Below are positions 30,963 through 39,632 of a DNA stretch of 64,000 nt, one piece after another. Numbering within the stretch: position 1 is the first letter of the stretch; every line of letters starts with the position of its first letter. The notes beneath the pieces are model-generated. The model had not been told where the DNA came from. It was given only the letters and a program-made list of their open reading frames with translations, and made no database searches. The translations under genes and the position numbers were made by a program. The stretch comes from Pseudomonas entomophila (GTDB taxonomy: Bacteria; Pseudomonadota; Gammaproteobacteria; Pseudomonadales; Pseudomonadaceae). The DNA lies in NCBI RefSeq assembly GCF_013523125.1, contig NZ_JAAMQJ010000006.1, forward strand, positions 1-64,000, given 5' to 3'.

Positions 30963-31679
30963 TCAGCTGGCCGCGGCGGCGCGCGCGATGCTCAGCAGGT
31001 AACCTTCATTGCGGATGGTCAGGATCTGCACGCGGCTGCCCGGCAGGCGTTGCAGGTGTTGACGCAAGCGGCTGACGCACATGTCCACCGAACGGTCCTC
31101 GGGCAGATGATCGCGACCGAAGGCGCTGCGCGTCAGCAGGTCCCGCGAGACCACGCGCTCGCTGGCCTCCAGCAGTTCACGCAGCACCCGATGGTCGGAG
31201 CGCGGCAAGGTCAGGGTGGTGCCATCCGGGAAGGTCAGCAGGCGCTTGACCGAGTCCAGCCGATGCCCGGCGAAGGCCTGCACCGTGTCGTCCTGCGGCT
31301 CGGCGCTTTCGAGCCGCTGCGGGCGGCGCAGCACGGCCTTGATGCGGGCGATCAGCTCACGGGGCTCGAAGGGCTTGGCCAGGTAATCGTCGGCGCCGAC
31401 TTCCAGCCCGACGATGCGGTCCAGGGTGCTGCCCTTGGCCGACAGCATGATCACCGCCAGCCCCGGGTGCGCCTGCAACTGCCGACACAGGCTCAGGCCG
31501 TCTTCGCCCGGCAGCATCAGGTCCAGCACCACCAGGTCGACCTTGTGCTGCGCCAGGCGGGCGCGCATCTGCGTGCCGTCGGCCGCTTCGATCACGGTGT
31601 AGCCGGCCTCGCTGAGGTAATCGCAGAGCAGTTCGCGGATCTCGTCGTCATCGTCGACGACCAGCAGGGTGGCATTCAT
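30963..31679 (-). CDS. OmpR-family response regulator next to TonB receptor
   Basis: 238 residues from MNATLLVVDDDDEIRELLCD. Receiver with the Asp in DLVVLDLMLPGEDGLSLC and the Lys in YLAKPFEPRELIARI; winged-helix output domain about 140-232, ending VQILTIRNEGYLLSIARA. It is the first gene of the pair and is transcribed away from the TonB receptor gene, with 134 bases between the two starts. A regulator divergent from its likely target is common. No recognisable Fur box is seen in the gap. Confidence 0.88.
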   Translation of the reverse strand: MNATLLVVDDDDEIRELLCDYLSEAGYTVIEAADGTQMRARLAQHKVDLVVLDLMLPGEDGLSLCRQLQAHPGLAVIMLSAKGSTLDRIVGLEVGADDYLAKPFEPRELIARIKAVLRRPQRLESAEPQDDTVQAFAGHRLDSVKRLLTFPDGTTLTLPRSDHRVLRELLEASERVVSRDLLTRSAFGRDHLPEDRSVDMCVSRLRQHLQRLPGSRVQILTIRNEGYLLSIARAAAAS

Positions 31680-31813
31680 GGGTAACGGCCTCGTTGGAAA
31701 ATGCTGGCGCTCGTTACGTTCGATTACATCCCCGTACAAGCTCGTCATGGAGCCCGAGAGCCGCATTCGTAGAATCCTACCAAAAAATCATCTGCGAATA
31801 CGACGCTTTCCCA

Positions 31814-34108
31814 ATGACATCACCGAACCGCACCCCTGCTTTCTCCTTCATCGGCCGGGGCGGCAGCCGCCTGACCCCGTTGGCCGCCTGCATTGCCCTG
31901 AGCCTCAGCCACGGTGCATGGGCCGCCGATGTCCAGCCGCTGCAACTGGACGCCACCCAGATCGAAGACAGCGCCCTGATGTCCGACGAGGCCGGCCAGA
32001 TCGGCTACACCGTCGAATCCACGCGCAGCTCCACGGGCCTGGACCTCACGCCCCGGCAGACCCCGCAGTCGGTCACCACCATCACCCGCCAGCAGATGGA
32101 CGACCGGCAGATCCAGAGCATCGAGCAAGCCCTGGACACCACCCCCGGCGTCACCGCCAGCAAGGCCGAGGTCGGCGGGCGCACCGACTACCGCGCGCGC
32201 GGCTACTCCATCAGCAACTGGAAGGTCGATGGCCTGCAGTTCCAGGGCGGTTCGGACTTCAATGGCGGCGGCAACGCGCTGAACATGGACCTGTACGAGC
32301 GCATCGACATCGTGCGCGGCGCCAACGGCCTGCTGGGCGGCACGGGCGACCCGTCGGCCACGGTCGACCTGATCCGCAAGACCCCGACCCGCACCTTCGG
32401 CGGCAGCGCCTACGCCACCTACGGCAGCTGGGACAAGCGCCGCCTGGGCGCCGACCTGAACCTGCCACTGTCCGAGGACGGTCGCCTGCGCTCGCGCTTC
32501 GTGATGACCCAGCAGGAGGCCGACTCCTTCCGCGATCACCAGTCCGACCGCAGCCGTGCCGCCCTGGCCACCTTCGCCTTCGACCTGGACGAGGCCACCA
32601 CCCTCGGCGCCGGCTTCCAGTACGAGTACAACAAGGTCGTCGGGGGCGGCTGGGGCGCGAACATCCCGATCTGGTACGCCAACGGTCACAAGACCGACCT
32701 GCCGCGCAGCACCAACGTGGTGCCCAGCTGGAGCTTCGGCGAATACACCACCCGCACCACCTTCGGCTCGGTGCAGCACCGCTTCGACAACGACTGGAGC
32801 CTGGACCTGCGCCTGGCCCAGAGCAGCAGCGACGCGCTCAACCACCGTGGCCTGGCCAAGGTCAATTCGGCCGGCCGTGGCCGTTTCGGCGGGTACTGGA
32901 ACGAGGACGGCAGCGGGGCGGTGCTCAACGGCCTGCACAGCTCGACCGACACCACCCAGCAGTCCGCGCAGATCGACCTGGACGGCCCGTTCCAGCTGTT
33001 CGGCCGCACCCACCAGGCCATGGTCGGCTACAACGACAGCCGTACCGTCGCCTGGTCGCCCCAGTACAGCTGCACCCTGGTCGGTGGCGACCGCATCAGC
33101 GCGCCCTCGGTGGGTTGCCAGTTCCGCGCCAACAACGGCTTCCCGGTCAGCAACTGGTACGACGGCGTGGACGACGACTTCGCCATGCTGACCTCCAAGA
33201 CCGGCCTGCACAGCAAGACCACCACCCGCCTGCAAGGCCTGTACGCCGCCACCCGCCTGAGCCTCACCGACCCGCTGTCGGTCATCCTCGGCGTGCGCAG
33301 CAGCGACTACAGCGCCGTCACCCGCAGCACCGCCGGCGTGCGCAGCAGCCAGCAAGAACACGGCATCGTCACCCCCTACCTGGGCGTGGTGTACGACCTC
33401 GATGACACCTACTCGTTGTACGCCAGCTATACCGACATCTTCACCCCCCAGAGCGCCGAAACCAGCACCGGCGGCAAGGTCGAGCCGATCCGCGGACAGA
33501 GCTACGAAACCGGCTTGAAGGGCGAATGGTTCGACGGCCGCCTGAACGCCTCGGCGGCATACTTCCGCACCAAGCAGGAAAACAAGGCCGTGACCGACGG
33601 CGACCTGCTGACCCCGACCGGCGACACCGCCTACACCGCCGGCACCGGCCAGGAAACCGACGGCATCGACCTGGAACTCGCCGGCGCCCTGACCCCGAAC
33701 TGGAACGTCTACGCCGGCTACACCTACCTGCACTTCCGCCGCGTCGACAGCGACGGGCGCAGCGATCCGTCGCACCTGTTCAAAGCGTCCACTACCTACC
33801 GCCTGTCCGGCCCGCTCGAGCGCTTGACGCTGGGGGCTGGGGTGACGGCGCAGAGCAACATTCGTGCATTGTCTTCGCCAGCGGGGCAGCCGGTGAATGG
33901 GGTGAGCAGTGGGTCGACCGATGTAAACTGGTCGGGGTATGCGATCTGGAACGCCATGGCCAAGTACCAGGTAACGGATGAGACGGCGGTGAGCGTTAAC
34001 GTCAATAACCTGTTCGACAAGCATTACTACACGCGGTATGGGTTCTATGCGGGGGCGATTTATGGGGATCCGCGGAGTATGGCGGTGACGGTGAGTACGG
34101 CGTTTTGA
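31814..34108 (+). CDS. TonB-dependent siderophore receptor
   Basis: 764 residues. Signal peptide ending near SLSHGAWA; plug domain with TGLDLTPRQTPQSVTTITRQ, TPGVTASKAEVGGRTDYRAR and IDIVRGANGLLGGTGDPSAT; a 22-strand barrel ending in Phe (SMAVTVSTAF). There is no N-terminal signalling (STN) domain, so it does not work through an ECF sigma/anti-sigma pair. Family members import ferric siderophores. Codon usage changes abruptly near 33815: upstream codons nearly all end in C, while downstream GGG, ACG, GCG and AT-richer codons prevail. Confidence 0.9.
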   Translation: MTSPNRTPAFSFIGRGGSRLTPLAACIALSLSHGAWAADVQPLQLDATQIEDSALMSDEAGQIGYTVESTRSSTGLDLTPRQTPQSVTTITRQQMDDRQIQSIEQALDTTPGVTASKAEVGGRTDYRARGYSISNWKVDGLQFQGGSDFNGGGNALNMDLYERIDIVRGANGLLGGTGDPSATVDLIRKTPTRTFGGSAYATYGSWDKRRLGADLNLPLSEDGRLRSRFVMTQQEADSFRDHQSDRSRAALATFAFDLDEATTLGAGFQYEYNKVVGGGWGANIPIWYANGHKTDLPRSTNVVPSWSFGEYTTRTTFGSVQHRFDNDWSLDLRLAQSSSDALNHRGLAKVNSAGRGRFGGYWNEDGSGAVLNGLHSSTDTTQQSAQIDLDGPFQLFGRTHQAMVGYNDSRTVAWSPQYSCTLVGGDRISAPSVGCQFRANNGFPVSNWYDGVDDDFAMLTSKTGLHSKTTTRLQGLYAATRLSLTDPLSVILGVRSSDYSAVTRSTAGVRSSQQEHGIVTPYLGVVYDLDDTYSLYASYTDIFTPQSAETSTGGKVEPIRGQSYETGLKGEWFDGRLNASAAYFRTKQENKAVTDGDLLTPTGDTAYTAGTGQETDGIDLELAGALTPNWNVYAGYTYLHFRRVDSDGRSDPSHLFKASTTYRLSGPLERLTLGAGVTAQSNIRALSSPAGQPVNGVSSGSTDVNWSGYAIWNAMAKYQVTDETAVSVNVNNLFDKHYYTRYGFYAGAIYGDPRSMAVTVSTAF

Positions 34109-34198
34109 GGTGAAGTCGGGGTGGGCGTTTGGGGCCTGCTCAGGGGCTAAGCTGTGGGCTCGCTAAAACACCTTCAGCTTTGCCTGCGCTATCTCATC

Positions 34199-34249
34199 CA
34201 CAGGTCGGCGTGAAACCGCCGATCTGTGGGAGCCAGCTTGCTGGCGATG
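34199..34249. repeat. REP-like hairpins
   Basis: CACAGGTCGGCG pairs with CGCCGATCTGTG across a 6-base loop, followed by the REP-type CCAGCTTGCTGGCGATGAGG. It lies between the TonB receptor and the RelB-like gene. Confidence 0.6.
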
Positions 34250-34372
34250 AGGGCTGTGAAGGCTGTGAAGAATCAGGCTGCTGCAATGGCAGCCAAGCAT
34301 CCTATAAAGCGCTGCTCAGAAAGCATACGCTCAGGTCTTGAAGGGCAATGACCATTTCTTGAGGACGTTTCC

Positions 34373-34612
34373 ATGGCATGGATAAGTGTATGGGTCGATG
34401 ACGAGCTGAAAATGCGTGCTGACAAAGAGCTGGAGAAGCTTGGTGTCACGCCGGCGGAGCTGATGCGTCAAGCGCTTCAGTACGTAGCCGAGCATGGGCA
34501 TCTGCCTTCCAATGCAGTGCTTGTGACAGATGAAGACGAAGCACTGTTGGCCAAGGTGCGTGAGCGGTTGACGCATCCACAACGAGTGGAGGTTTCGCTG
34601 GATAACCTATAG
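34373..34612 (+). CDS. RelB/DinJ-family antitoxin
   Basis: 79 residues. An N-terminal ribbon-helix-helix (MAWISVWVDDELKMRADKEL and GVTPAELMRQALQYVAEHG) of the RelB/DinJ kind is followed by an acidic C-terminal part (TDEDEALLAKVRERL) of the sort that wraps the toxin. Antitoxins of this group repress their own operon and neutralise a RelE-type mRNA-cutting toxin. The matching toxin frame immediately downstream is damaged (see 34602-34796), so this is an orphan antitoxin. Confidence 0.8.
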   Translation: MAWISVWVDDELKMRADKELEKLGVTPAELMRQALQYVAEHGHLPSNAVLVTDEDEALLAKVRERLTHPQRVEVSLDNL

Positions 34613-34796
34613 TTTTGAATTCGATTCACGTGCCCTCAAGGAGTGGCGAAAGCTTGGGAGTACGGTAAGGCAACAGTTGAAAAAGAAGCTCTCTCCTGAC
34701 GGTTGCATACATCGACTGCATCGACATCGGGCATTGTGCAGTACCTATGGGCATTCTTCCCTACTTCCGCGCCGCGCTGTCGTGCAGAGAACATGA
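34602..34796 (+). pseudogene. degraded RelE-family toxin
   Basis: The frame that overlaps the end of the antitoxin gene reads ITYSFEFDSRALKEWRKLGS then TVRQQLKKKLSPDG, a clear RelE N terminus (usually MTYxLEFDxRALKEWxKLG). Two defects are seen. The expected ATG start is ATA (34602-34604), and homology ends after LKKKL, where the frame continues for about 30 unrelated residues to a stop at 34796. The catalytic C-terminal half is missing. It looks like an internal deletion plus start loss, so the toxin is inactive. Confidence 0.75.
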
Positions 34797-34884
34797 CGAT
34801 AGCTGACAGGATTCGAGACTTTATTGCTGATCGATTTTAGGGCCGCTTTGCGGCCCATCGCGGCACTGGGGCCGCTCCCACACG

Positions 34885-35218
34885 GACCGCGATTGCCTGT
34901 ACCACCGCGGCGGGTGTAAGAGCGGCCCCTGTGCCGCGATTGGGCTTGAAAGGCCCACATCTGCACTTAGCAGAACCCGTGGAATCTCCCACATGGATCG
35001 CGATTGCCTGTACCACTGCGGCGTGAGCGGCCTCTGCCAGGGTGCCAGGCCGTCCGTGATCGGGTCCGCAGGGCCCATATTCATGCTTGGCAGAAATGAT
35101 GAAATCTCCTACAAGGGCCGCGATTGCCTCTACCACTGCGTCGGGTGCAAGTGGCCTTACCAGGGCGCCGGACCGGCCGTGATTAGTCCAGCAAGGGTCA
35201 CAAAATCCTGTCCTATGA
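34885..35218. repeat. three tandem units of 111-120 bp
   Basis: CGCGATTGCC begins at 34888, 34999 and 35119, followed each time by T(G/C)TACCAC(C/T)GCG and, later in the unit, a GGCCCA(C/T)AT...GCA(C/T)TT(A/G)GCAGAA segment and AATCTCC(C/T)ACA. The units have diverged, the third most. The related single copy is at 211-285. The region 34797-35358 holds no gene; the short frames in it are these repeats. Confidence 0.75.
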
Positions 35219-35358
35219 GAGGCGGTTTGTCGGCGATAAGGTTAGAACGGGTAACACCTGGCAGCCGTACCTACCCAAGCACGTTGGCGTCGAGGAAATT
35301 ATTTCAATGTGAACCTGGATAAGGCAGGCGTGACGTGAGCTTTTGCAATGCCGGAAAC

Positions 35359-35388
35359 AAAAAAGGCCCACCGTTCGGTGAGCCTTTT
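35359..35388 (-). terminator. intrinsic terminator of tRNA-Thr
   Basis: On the minus strand AAAAGGCTCACC, loop, GGTGGGCCTTTTTTG forms a 10-bp stem with one mismatch, followed by a T-run. It lies 13 bases past the 3' end of the tRNA. Confidence 0.85.
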
Positions 35389-35400
35389 GAGTACTGCGTA

Positions 35401-35476
<76 letters not shown>

Positions 35477-35486
35477 CTAGGGGCGC

Positions 35487-35514
35487 ATTATAGCGATCGA
35501 TTCGCCGGTGTAAA
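35487..35514 (-). promoter_or_regulatory. sigma-70 promoter of tRNA-Thr
   Basis: On the minus strand a TTTACA (-35, 35509-35514) and a perfect TATAAT (-10, 35487-35492) are 16 bases apart, and a GC-rich discriminator follows just before the tRNA 5' end at 35476, as in stable RNA promoters. Confidence 0.85.
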
Positions 35515-35581
35515 CCACTTCCGTGCGTTTAATCACGTAATCGCTAAGTCACCGTCCACAAACGGGATTTTCCTACCCGCC

Positions 35582-35797
35582 TCAGCGCGTCGAGGCCGGG
35601 TTGAAGAACAGCTTGTGGTTGTCGCACCCGCCTTTGCGGCACCGGTCGGTGCGAGGCTCCAAGGGCAGGCCGCGGTCGCCGCCGAGCTGCATCGTCGGCA
35701 TGTCCCAGTCGATGGACGCATGAGGGCGGGCCGGGCTGGCGCAAGCGGCGAGCAGGGCGAAGGTGGCGAGGGCAAAGAGCGTTTTCAACTGAGTCAC
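35582..35797 (-). CDS. small predicted lipoprotein
   Basis: 71 residues. N-terminal lipoprotein signal with lipobox LLAAC (TLFALATFALLAACASPARP), the Cys at about residue 19 being the lipidated residue. The mature part (about 52 residues) contains GGCDNHKLFFNPAST and has two more cysteines (RCRKGGCD), which may form a disulfide. Probably anchored in the envelope. Function unknown. Confidence 0.7.
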   Translation of the reverse strand: MTQLKTLFALATFALLAACASPARPHASIDWDMPTMQLGGDRGLPLEPRTDRCRKGGCDNHKLFFNPASTR

Positions 35798-36124
35798 GGG
35801 CTTAGCTTCTGGGATCAGGGGTTCTAGAGGGCGGCTATCATACTGCCGTCAGCGTCGAAGCTGAATGCTCCAAATGTATGAAAGTGGTACAGAGATGCCC
35901 CGATCTTGGCCGTTCAAGGCCATCTGGGCAGGTTTTCGCCCCCCCCATCGAGCAGGCTCGGGAATAAACGGCGAAACGCTTATTCACAATCTGTGTGCCA
36001 AGTTGGACAGGTTTTCAGATCGTTTGGAAATTACCCAAGCTCAATCCGAAAGCCCCCATTTCGCGGGCCATGAGCGCCATCATTGGGTTATGAAGGACGC
36101 TTGAGACACACGCACGTGTTCCGA
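35798..36124. other. intergenic region without a supported gene
   Basis: 327 bases. A short plus-strand frame at 35865-36104 has no ribosome binding site or motif. No terminator or repeat is evident. It lies upstream of the lipoprotein gene and downstream of the methyltransferase gene, both on the minus strand, so it may carry the lipoprotein promoter. Confidence 0.5.
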
Positions 36125-37381
36125 TTACGCACCCTTTATCACAGGCTTGTACACAGACTTATCCACAGGTTGTTCCTGACGTTCAGCCAGGATGAGCACG
36201 TTTCGGGGCGTCAACGCATAGTCACAAAATACCCCGACCCGTACGTCGTACCCGTGCTCGCGCAGGTACAGCGCCCGGTCGAGCACCAACCACAGCTCCA
36301 GCGGCCGGCGGAATAGGTGGCGTACCCGTTCCAGGTTGCGTACCTGCGCCAGGCGCTGCCAACCCCTGGCCTCCAGATCCCTCCAGTTCACGGTGCCTTG
36401 CACGGTAAGCCCTTTGAGCTGCGCCAGGTCCCGGCAGTAGGTTTCGAACGGTTTCTCCAGCCAGGCGACCGGCAACGACGGCGTGGGCAGGTAGTCATCG
36501 ACGCCGCGCTGCTGGCGCTGCAACAGGTCGAAGCCCAACCGTCGTGCCATGGAGGCGTCACGCTGGCGCCGCGTGCGGGCGCCAGCGGTGACGGCTTCGC
36601 TCAGGGGCAGGCCGAGATCGTCGAGGGACAGGTGCAGCGACGAGGCGCGTGCTGCCTGGGACACGGGGCTGTACTGCTCGCCGGCGATGCGGTTGTAGCA
36701 GCAGGGCGCCACGGCGATCTGCGGGCAGCCGCGCTGGCTGGCCAGGTGCAGCAGGCGCACGTGCAGGTCGCCACAGGCATGCAGTGCCACGGGGCTGAGG
36801 TGGTCGTCGAGTCGGTCGGCGCAGTCGACGGCCATGACGTCCTGGCGCAGGTGCCGGGCGGGCAGGTGATGGTGATCGCTGAGGGCCTGGCCGGCGTCCA
36901 CCAGCGCGGCGTCGTACTCCAGGCAGGTCAGGCGCTGGCCGGGTTGCAACAGGCGACGGCCGAGGTGGCCCTTGCCGGCGCACCAGTCCAGCCAATGCTC
37001 GGGCGTGCGTGCATAGGTCAGGCAACGGCCGAACGCTTCGATCTGCGCCCACTTGCGGCCGGGTACGCCGGTGGACTGGCGATGACCGGCGGCGGCGAGT
37101 TCGCCCTGGGGCAACGGCCCTACGGCCGCGAGGTGCTGCGCCTCCCCGGCCAGCGCAGGAAAGGGCATCGGCAGCGTCGCCGGGTCGGGCGTCCGTTCGG
37201 CCTCGTCCAGCGAGCGCTCGCGCAGCCAGGCCGCCAGGGCCGGGTGCTCATGCTCCCAGGCCAACACCGGCTCGGTGAAGGGCCGAGGGCGCCAAAGGCC
37301 TCGATGGGTGATCAGGAAACGATCGAGCGCCTGGAAGCGCTCGTCGAGCAGGTCGCCGTGCAGGTAGGAGGTCGGGGTCAT
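36125..37381 (-). CDS. SAM-dependent methyltransferase (Methyltransf_32 type)
   Basis: 418 residues. The SAM-binding motif DWCAGKGHLGRRLLQPGQRL begins at about residue 148, followed by CLEYDAALVDAG (motif II acid), VALHACGDLHVRLLHL (about 220) and the cysteine-containing QIAVAPCCYNRI, a pattern known from Methyltransf_32 proteins. The target (RNA or a small molecule) is unknown. It follows the ABC importer permease gene after 46 bases and could be cotranscribed. The last residues (VDKSVYKPVIKGA) are variable. Confidence 0.75.
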   Translation of the reverse strand: MTPTSYLHGDLLDERFQALDRFLITHRGLWRPRPFTEPVLAWEHEHPALAAWLRERSLDEAERTPDPATLPMPFPALAGEAQHLAAVGPLPQGELAAAGHRQSTGVPGRKWAQIEAFGRCLTYARTPEHWLDWCAGKGHLGRRLLQPGQRLTCLEYDAALVDAGQALSDHHHLPARHLRQDVMAVDCADRLDDHLSPVALHACGDLHVRLLHLASQRGCPQIAVAPCCYNRIAGEQYSPVSQAARASSLHLSLDDLGLPLSEAVTAGARTRRQRDASMARRLGFDLLQRQQRGVDDYLPTPSLPVAWLEKPFETYCRDLAQLKGLTVQGTVNWRDLEARGWQRLAQVRNLERVRHLFRRPLELWLVLDRALYLREHGYDVRVGVFCDYALTPRNVLILAERQEQPVDKSVYKPVIKGA

Positions 37382-37427
37382 GATGATCGCAGGACGCGGG
37401 GCCGTTGCCAGCCCCGTGCTCGGTGGC

Positions 37428-38117
37428 TCAGCGGCCCTGGCTGGCGTCGACGCGCAGCCAGCGCTCGAGCAGCTTGAAGCACTGCACCAGCAGGAAGGAG
37501 ATCAGCAGGTAGAACACGCCGGCGGCGAAGAAGATCTCCACCGGCAGGTAGGTGCGGGCGATGATGGTCCGGGCCATGCCGGTCAGTTCGAGCAGGGTCA
37601 CGGTGCTGGCCAGGGCGCTGGCCTTGAGCATCAGGATCACTTCGTTGCTGTAGGCCGGCAGGCCGATGCGTGCGGCACGCGGCAGCATGATGTAGAACAG
37701 CGCCTTGCCACGGGACATGCCCAGGGCGCGGGCCGCTTCGATCTCGCCCCGGGGGATGGCCTGCAGGGCACCGCGCAGGATCTCGGCGATGTAGGCGGCG
37801 GTGTGCAGGGTCATGGTCAGCACCGTGCACCAGAACGGATCGCGCAGGTAGGGCCACAGCGAGCTGCTGCGCACTGCATCGAACTGCGCCAGGCCGTAGT
37901 AGACCAGGAACAGCTGTACCAGCAGCGGGGTGCCGCGGAAAAAGAAGATGTAGCCGAAGGGCAGGGCGCGCACGTACCAGCTGCGCGAAGAGCGGGCGAT
38001 GCCCAGCGGGATGGCCAGGATCAGCCCGGCGATGACCGCGATGGCCACCAGCTCCAGGGTCAGGGTCGCACCCTGGGCCAGGCGTGGCAGCCACTTGATG
38101 ATGACGTCCCAGTTCAT
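37428..38117 (-). CDS. polar amino acid ABC transporter permease (HisM/ArtM type)
   Basis: 229 residues from MNWDVIIKWLPRLAQGATLT. About five membrane segments, including LELVAIAVIAGLILAIPLGI and EIFFAAGVFYLLISFLLVQC. The EAA-type cytoplasmic loop EAARALGMSRGKALFYIMLP contacts the ATPase. With the other permease, binding protein and ATPase genes upstream it forms a four-gene importer for basic or polar amino acids. Its start overlaps the preceding permease stop by four bases. Confidence 0.9.
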   Translation of the reverse strand: MNWDVIIKWLPRLAQGATLTLELVAIAVIAGLILAIPLGIARSSRSWYVRALPFGYIFFFRGTPLLVQLFLVYYGLAQFDAVRSSSLWPYLRDPFWCTVLTMTLHTAAYIAEILRGALQAIPRGEIEAARALGMSRGKALFYIMLPRAARIGLPAYSNEVILMLKASALASTVTLLELTGMARTIIARTYLPVEIFFAAGVFYLLISFLLVQCFKLLERWLRVDASQGR

Positions 38118-38809
38118 GCGTTGTCCCTCGCGAAGCCGCGAGCGGCGCGTTTTTCCAGCAGGTGCATGCCGGTCATGGCGATGACGGTCAGGCCCAGGTA
38201 GATGAAGGCGGCGACCATGTAGAAGGTGAAGGGCTCCTTGCTCACGGTCACGGCGATCTGCGCGTGGCGCATGATTTCTTCCAGGCCGATGACCGAAACC
38301 AGGGCGGTGTCCTTCATCAGGATCATGAACAGGTTGCCCAGGCCCGGCAGCGCCACGCGCCACATCTGCGGCAGGACGATGCGCGACAGGATGCGGCCAC
38401 GGGACAGGCCCAGCGCCAGGCCGGCCTCACGGTGCCCCTTGGGGATGGCCAGGATCGCGCCGCGGAACACCTCGGTGGCGTAGGCGCCGAAGCACAGGCC
38501 CAGGGCGATCACCCCGGCGGCGAAGGCGTCGAGCTCGAGGCCGGGCAGGTTCAGGGCCTCGCCCAGGCGGTTCATCAGGCTCACGGTGCCGAAGTAGATC
38601 AGCAGGACCCAGAGCAGTTCGGGAATGCCGCGAACCAGGGTGGAATAGGTGCCGCCCAGCCATTGCAGTGGCTTGATCGGAGAGGTCTTGGCCAGCGCGC
38701 CGAGCAGCCCGAGGACCAGCCCCAGCAGCAGGGCGCACAGCGCCAGTTTTACGGTCATCAGTGCGCCGGCCGCCAGGGCCGGACCGAATCCGTGCAGGTC
38801 GATAGTCAT
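38114..38809 (-). CDS. polar amino acid ABC transporter permease (HisQ type)
   Basis: 231 residues from MTIDLHGFGPALAAGALMTV. Membrane segments include LALCALLLGLVLGLLGALA and FTFYMVAAFIYLGLTVIAMT; the ATPase-contact loop is EAGLALGLSRGRILSRIVLP. Another ATG four codons earlier (MHLPM) is possible; neither has a clear ribosome binding site, so translation may depend on the upstream gene. Partner of the permease at 37428-38117. Confidence 0.88.
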   Translation of the reverse strand: MTIDLHGFGPALAAGALMTVKLALCALLLGLVLGLLGALAKTSPIKPLQWLGGTYSTLVRGIPELLWVLLIYFGTVSLMNRLGEALNLPGLELDAFAAGVIALGLCFGAYATEVFRGAILAIPKGHREAGLALGLSRGRILSRIVLPQMWRVALPGLGNLFMILMKDTALVSVIGLEEIMRHAQIAVTVSKEPFTFYMVAAFIYLGLTVIAMTGMHLLEKRAARGFARDNA

Positions 38810-38865
38810 GGGTAGGTGCATTCAAGGGACGGGCGCCGCGCAGGGGCGGCGCCGGTCGGGGTGAC

Positions 38866-39621
38866 TCAGTAGATGCTGAACGGGAAGTACTTGTCGTTGA
38901 TCTTCTTGTACGTGCCGTCGGCGACGATTTCTTTCAGGGCGGCGTTCAGCTGAGTGCGCAACGCGTCGTCACCCTTGCGCACGGCGATGCCGATCTTGTC
39001 GCTCTCGACCACGGGCTCGCCCTTGAACTCGTAGTTCTGGCCGTCCTTGCTCTTGAGCCACTCGTAGTTGACGTACTTGTCGGCCAGGATGCCGTCGATG
39101 CGGCCGGACACCAGGTCCAGGTAGGCGTTTTCCTGGGTGTCGTACAGCTTGATGTCGATGTCGCTGCCGTAGTTGTCTTCCAGCCAGGTGCCGGCCAGGG
39201 TCGCGCGCTGGGTGCCGATGGACTTGCCCTTCAGGTAGTCCTTGTCGGTCTTGAAGTCGACGTTCTTCGGCGCGATGAACTGCAGCTTGTTGGAGTAGTA
39301 GGGGTCGGTGAAGTCGACCGCCTGCTTGCGCTCGTCGGTGATCGACAGCGACGACACCAGGAAGTCGAACTTCTTGGCGTTCAAGGCCGGGATGATGCCG
39401 TCCCAGTCGGAGGTGACCACGTCGCACTCGACCTTCATCTTGGCGCACAGGGCGTCGCCGATGTCCCGGTCGAAACCGACCACGTTGCCGCTGGCGTCCT
39501 TGTTGTTGAAGGGTGGGTAGGCGGCTTCGATCCCCATGCGCAGCTTTTCGGCGGCCATCGCATTGGCAGAGAACACCAGCGTGGCGGCAGCGGCCAGGAG
39601 GAATTTCTTGTAAGTCTGCAT
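38866..39621 (-). CDS. periplasmic basic/polar amino acid-binding protein
   Basis: 251 residues. Signal peptide QTYKKFLLAAAATLVFSANA (cleavage near residue 23). Family-3 solute-binding protein: EKLRMGIEAAYPPFNNKDAS at the mature N terminus, VVGFDRDIGDALCAKMKVEC and the DGIIPALNAKKFDFLVSSLS segment that holds the amino-acid-binding residues. It resembles lysine/arginine/ornithine or histidine binding proteins; specificity is not proven. It is the second gene of the importer operon. Confidence 0.92.
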   Translation of the reverse strand: MQTYKKFLLAAAATLVFSANAMAAEKLRMGIEAAYPPFNNKDASGNVVGFDRDIGDALCAKMKVECDVVTSDWDGIIPALNAKKFDFLVSSLSITDERKQAVDFTDPYYSNKLQFIAPKNVDFKTDKDYLKGKSIGTQRATLAGTWLEDNYGSDIDIKLYDTQENAYLDLVSGRIDGILADKYVNYEWLKSKDGQNYEFKGEPVVESDKIGIAVRKGDDALRTQLNAALKEIVADGTYKKINDKYFPFSIY

Positions 39622-39632
39622 GTGTTGCTCCG

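Noticed and set aside
31680..31813. Fur box between the response regulator and TonB receptor genes
   Set aside because: No 19-base stretch comes near the GATAATGATAATCATTATC pattern; the AT-rich CAAAAAATCATC alone is not enough.
34885..35218. CRISPR array or mobile element ends next to tRNA-Thr
   Set aside because: Units are diverged and about 115 bases long. I looked for a second copy of the tRNA 3' end between 34109 and 35400, as expected for an integrated island, and saw none.
35865..36104. Plus-strand frame of 79 codons
   Set aside because: No ribosome binding site, no recognisable domain, and it ends at the edge of the convergent methyltransferase gene.
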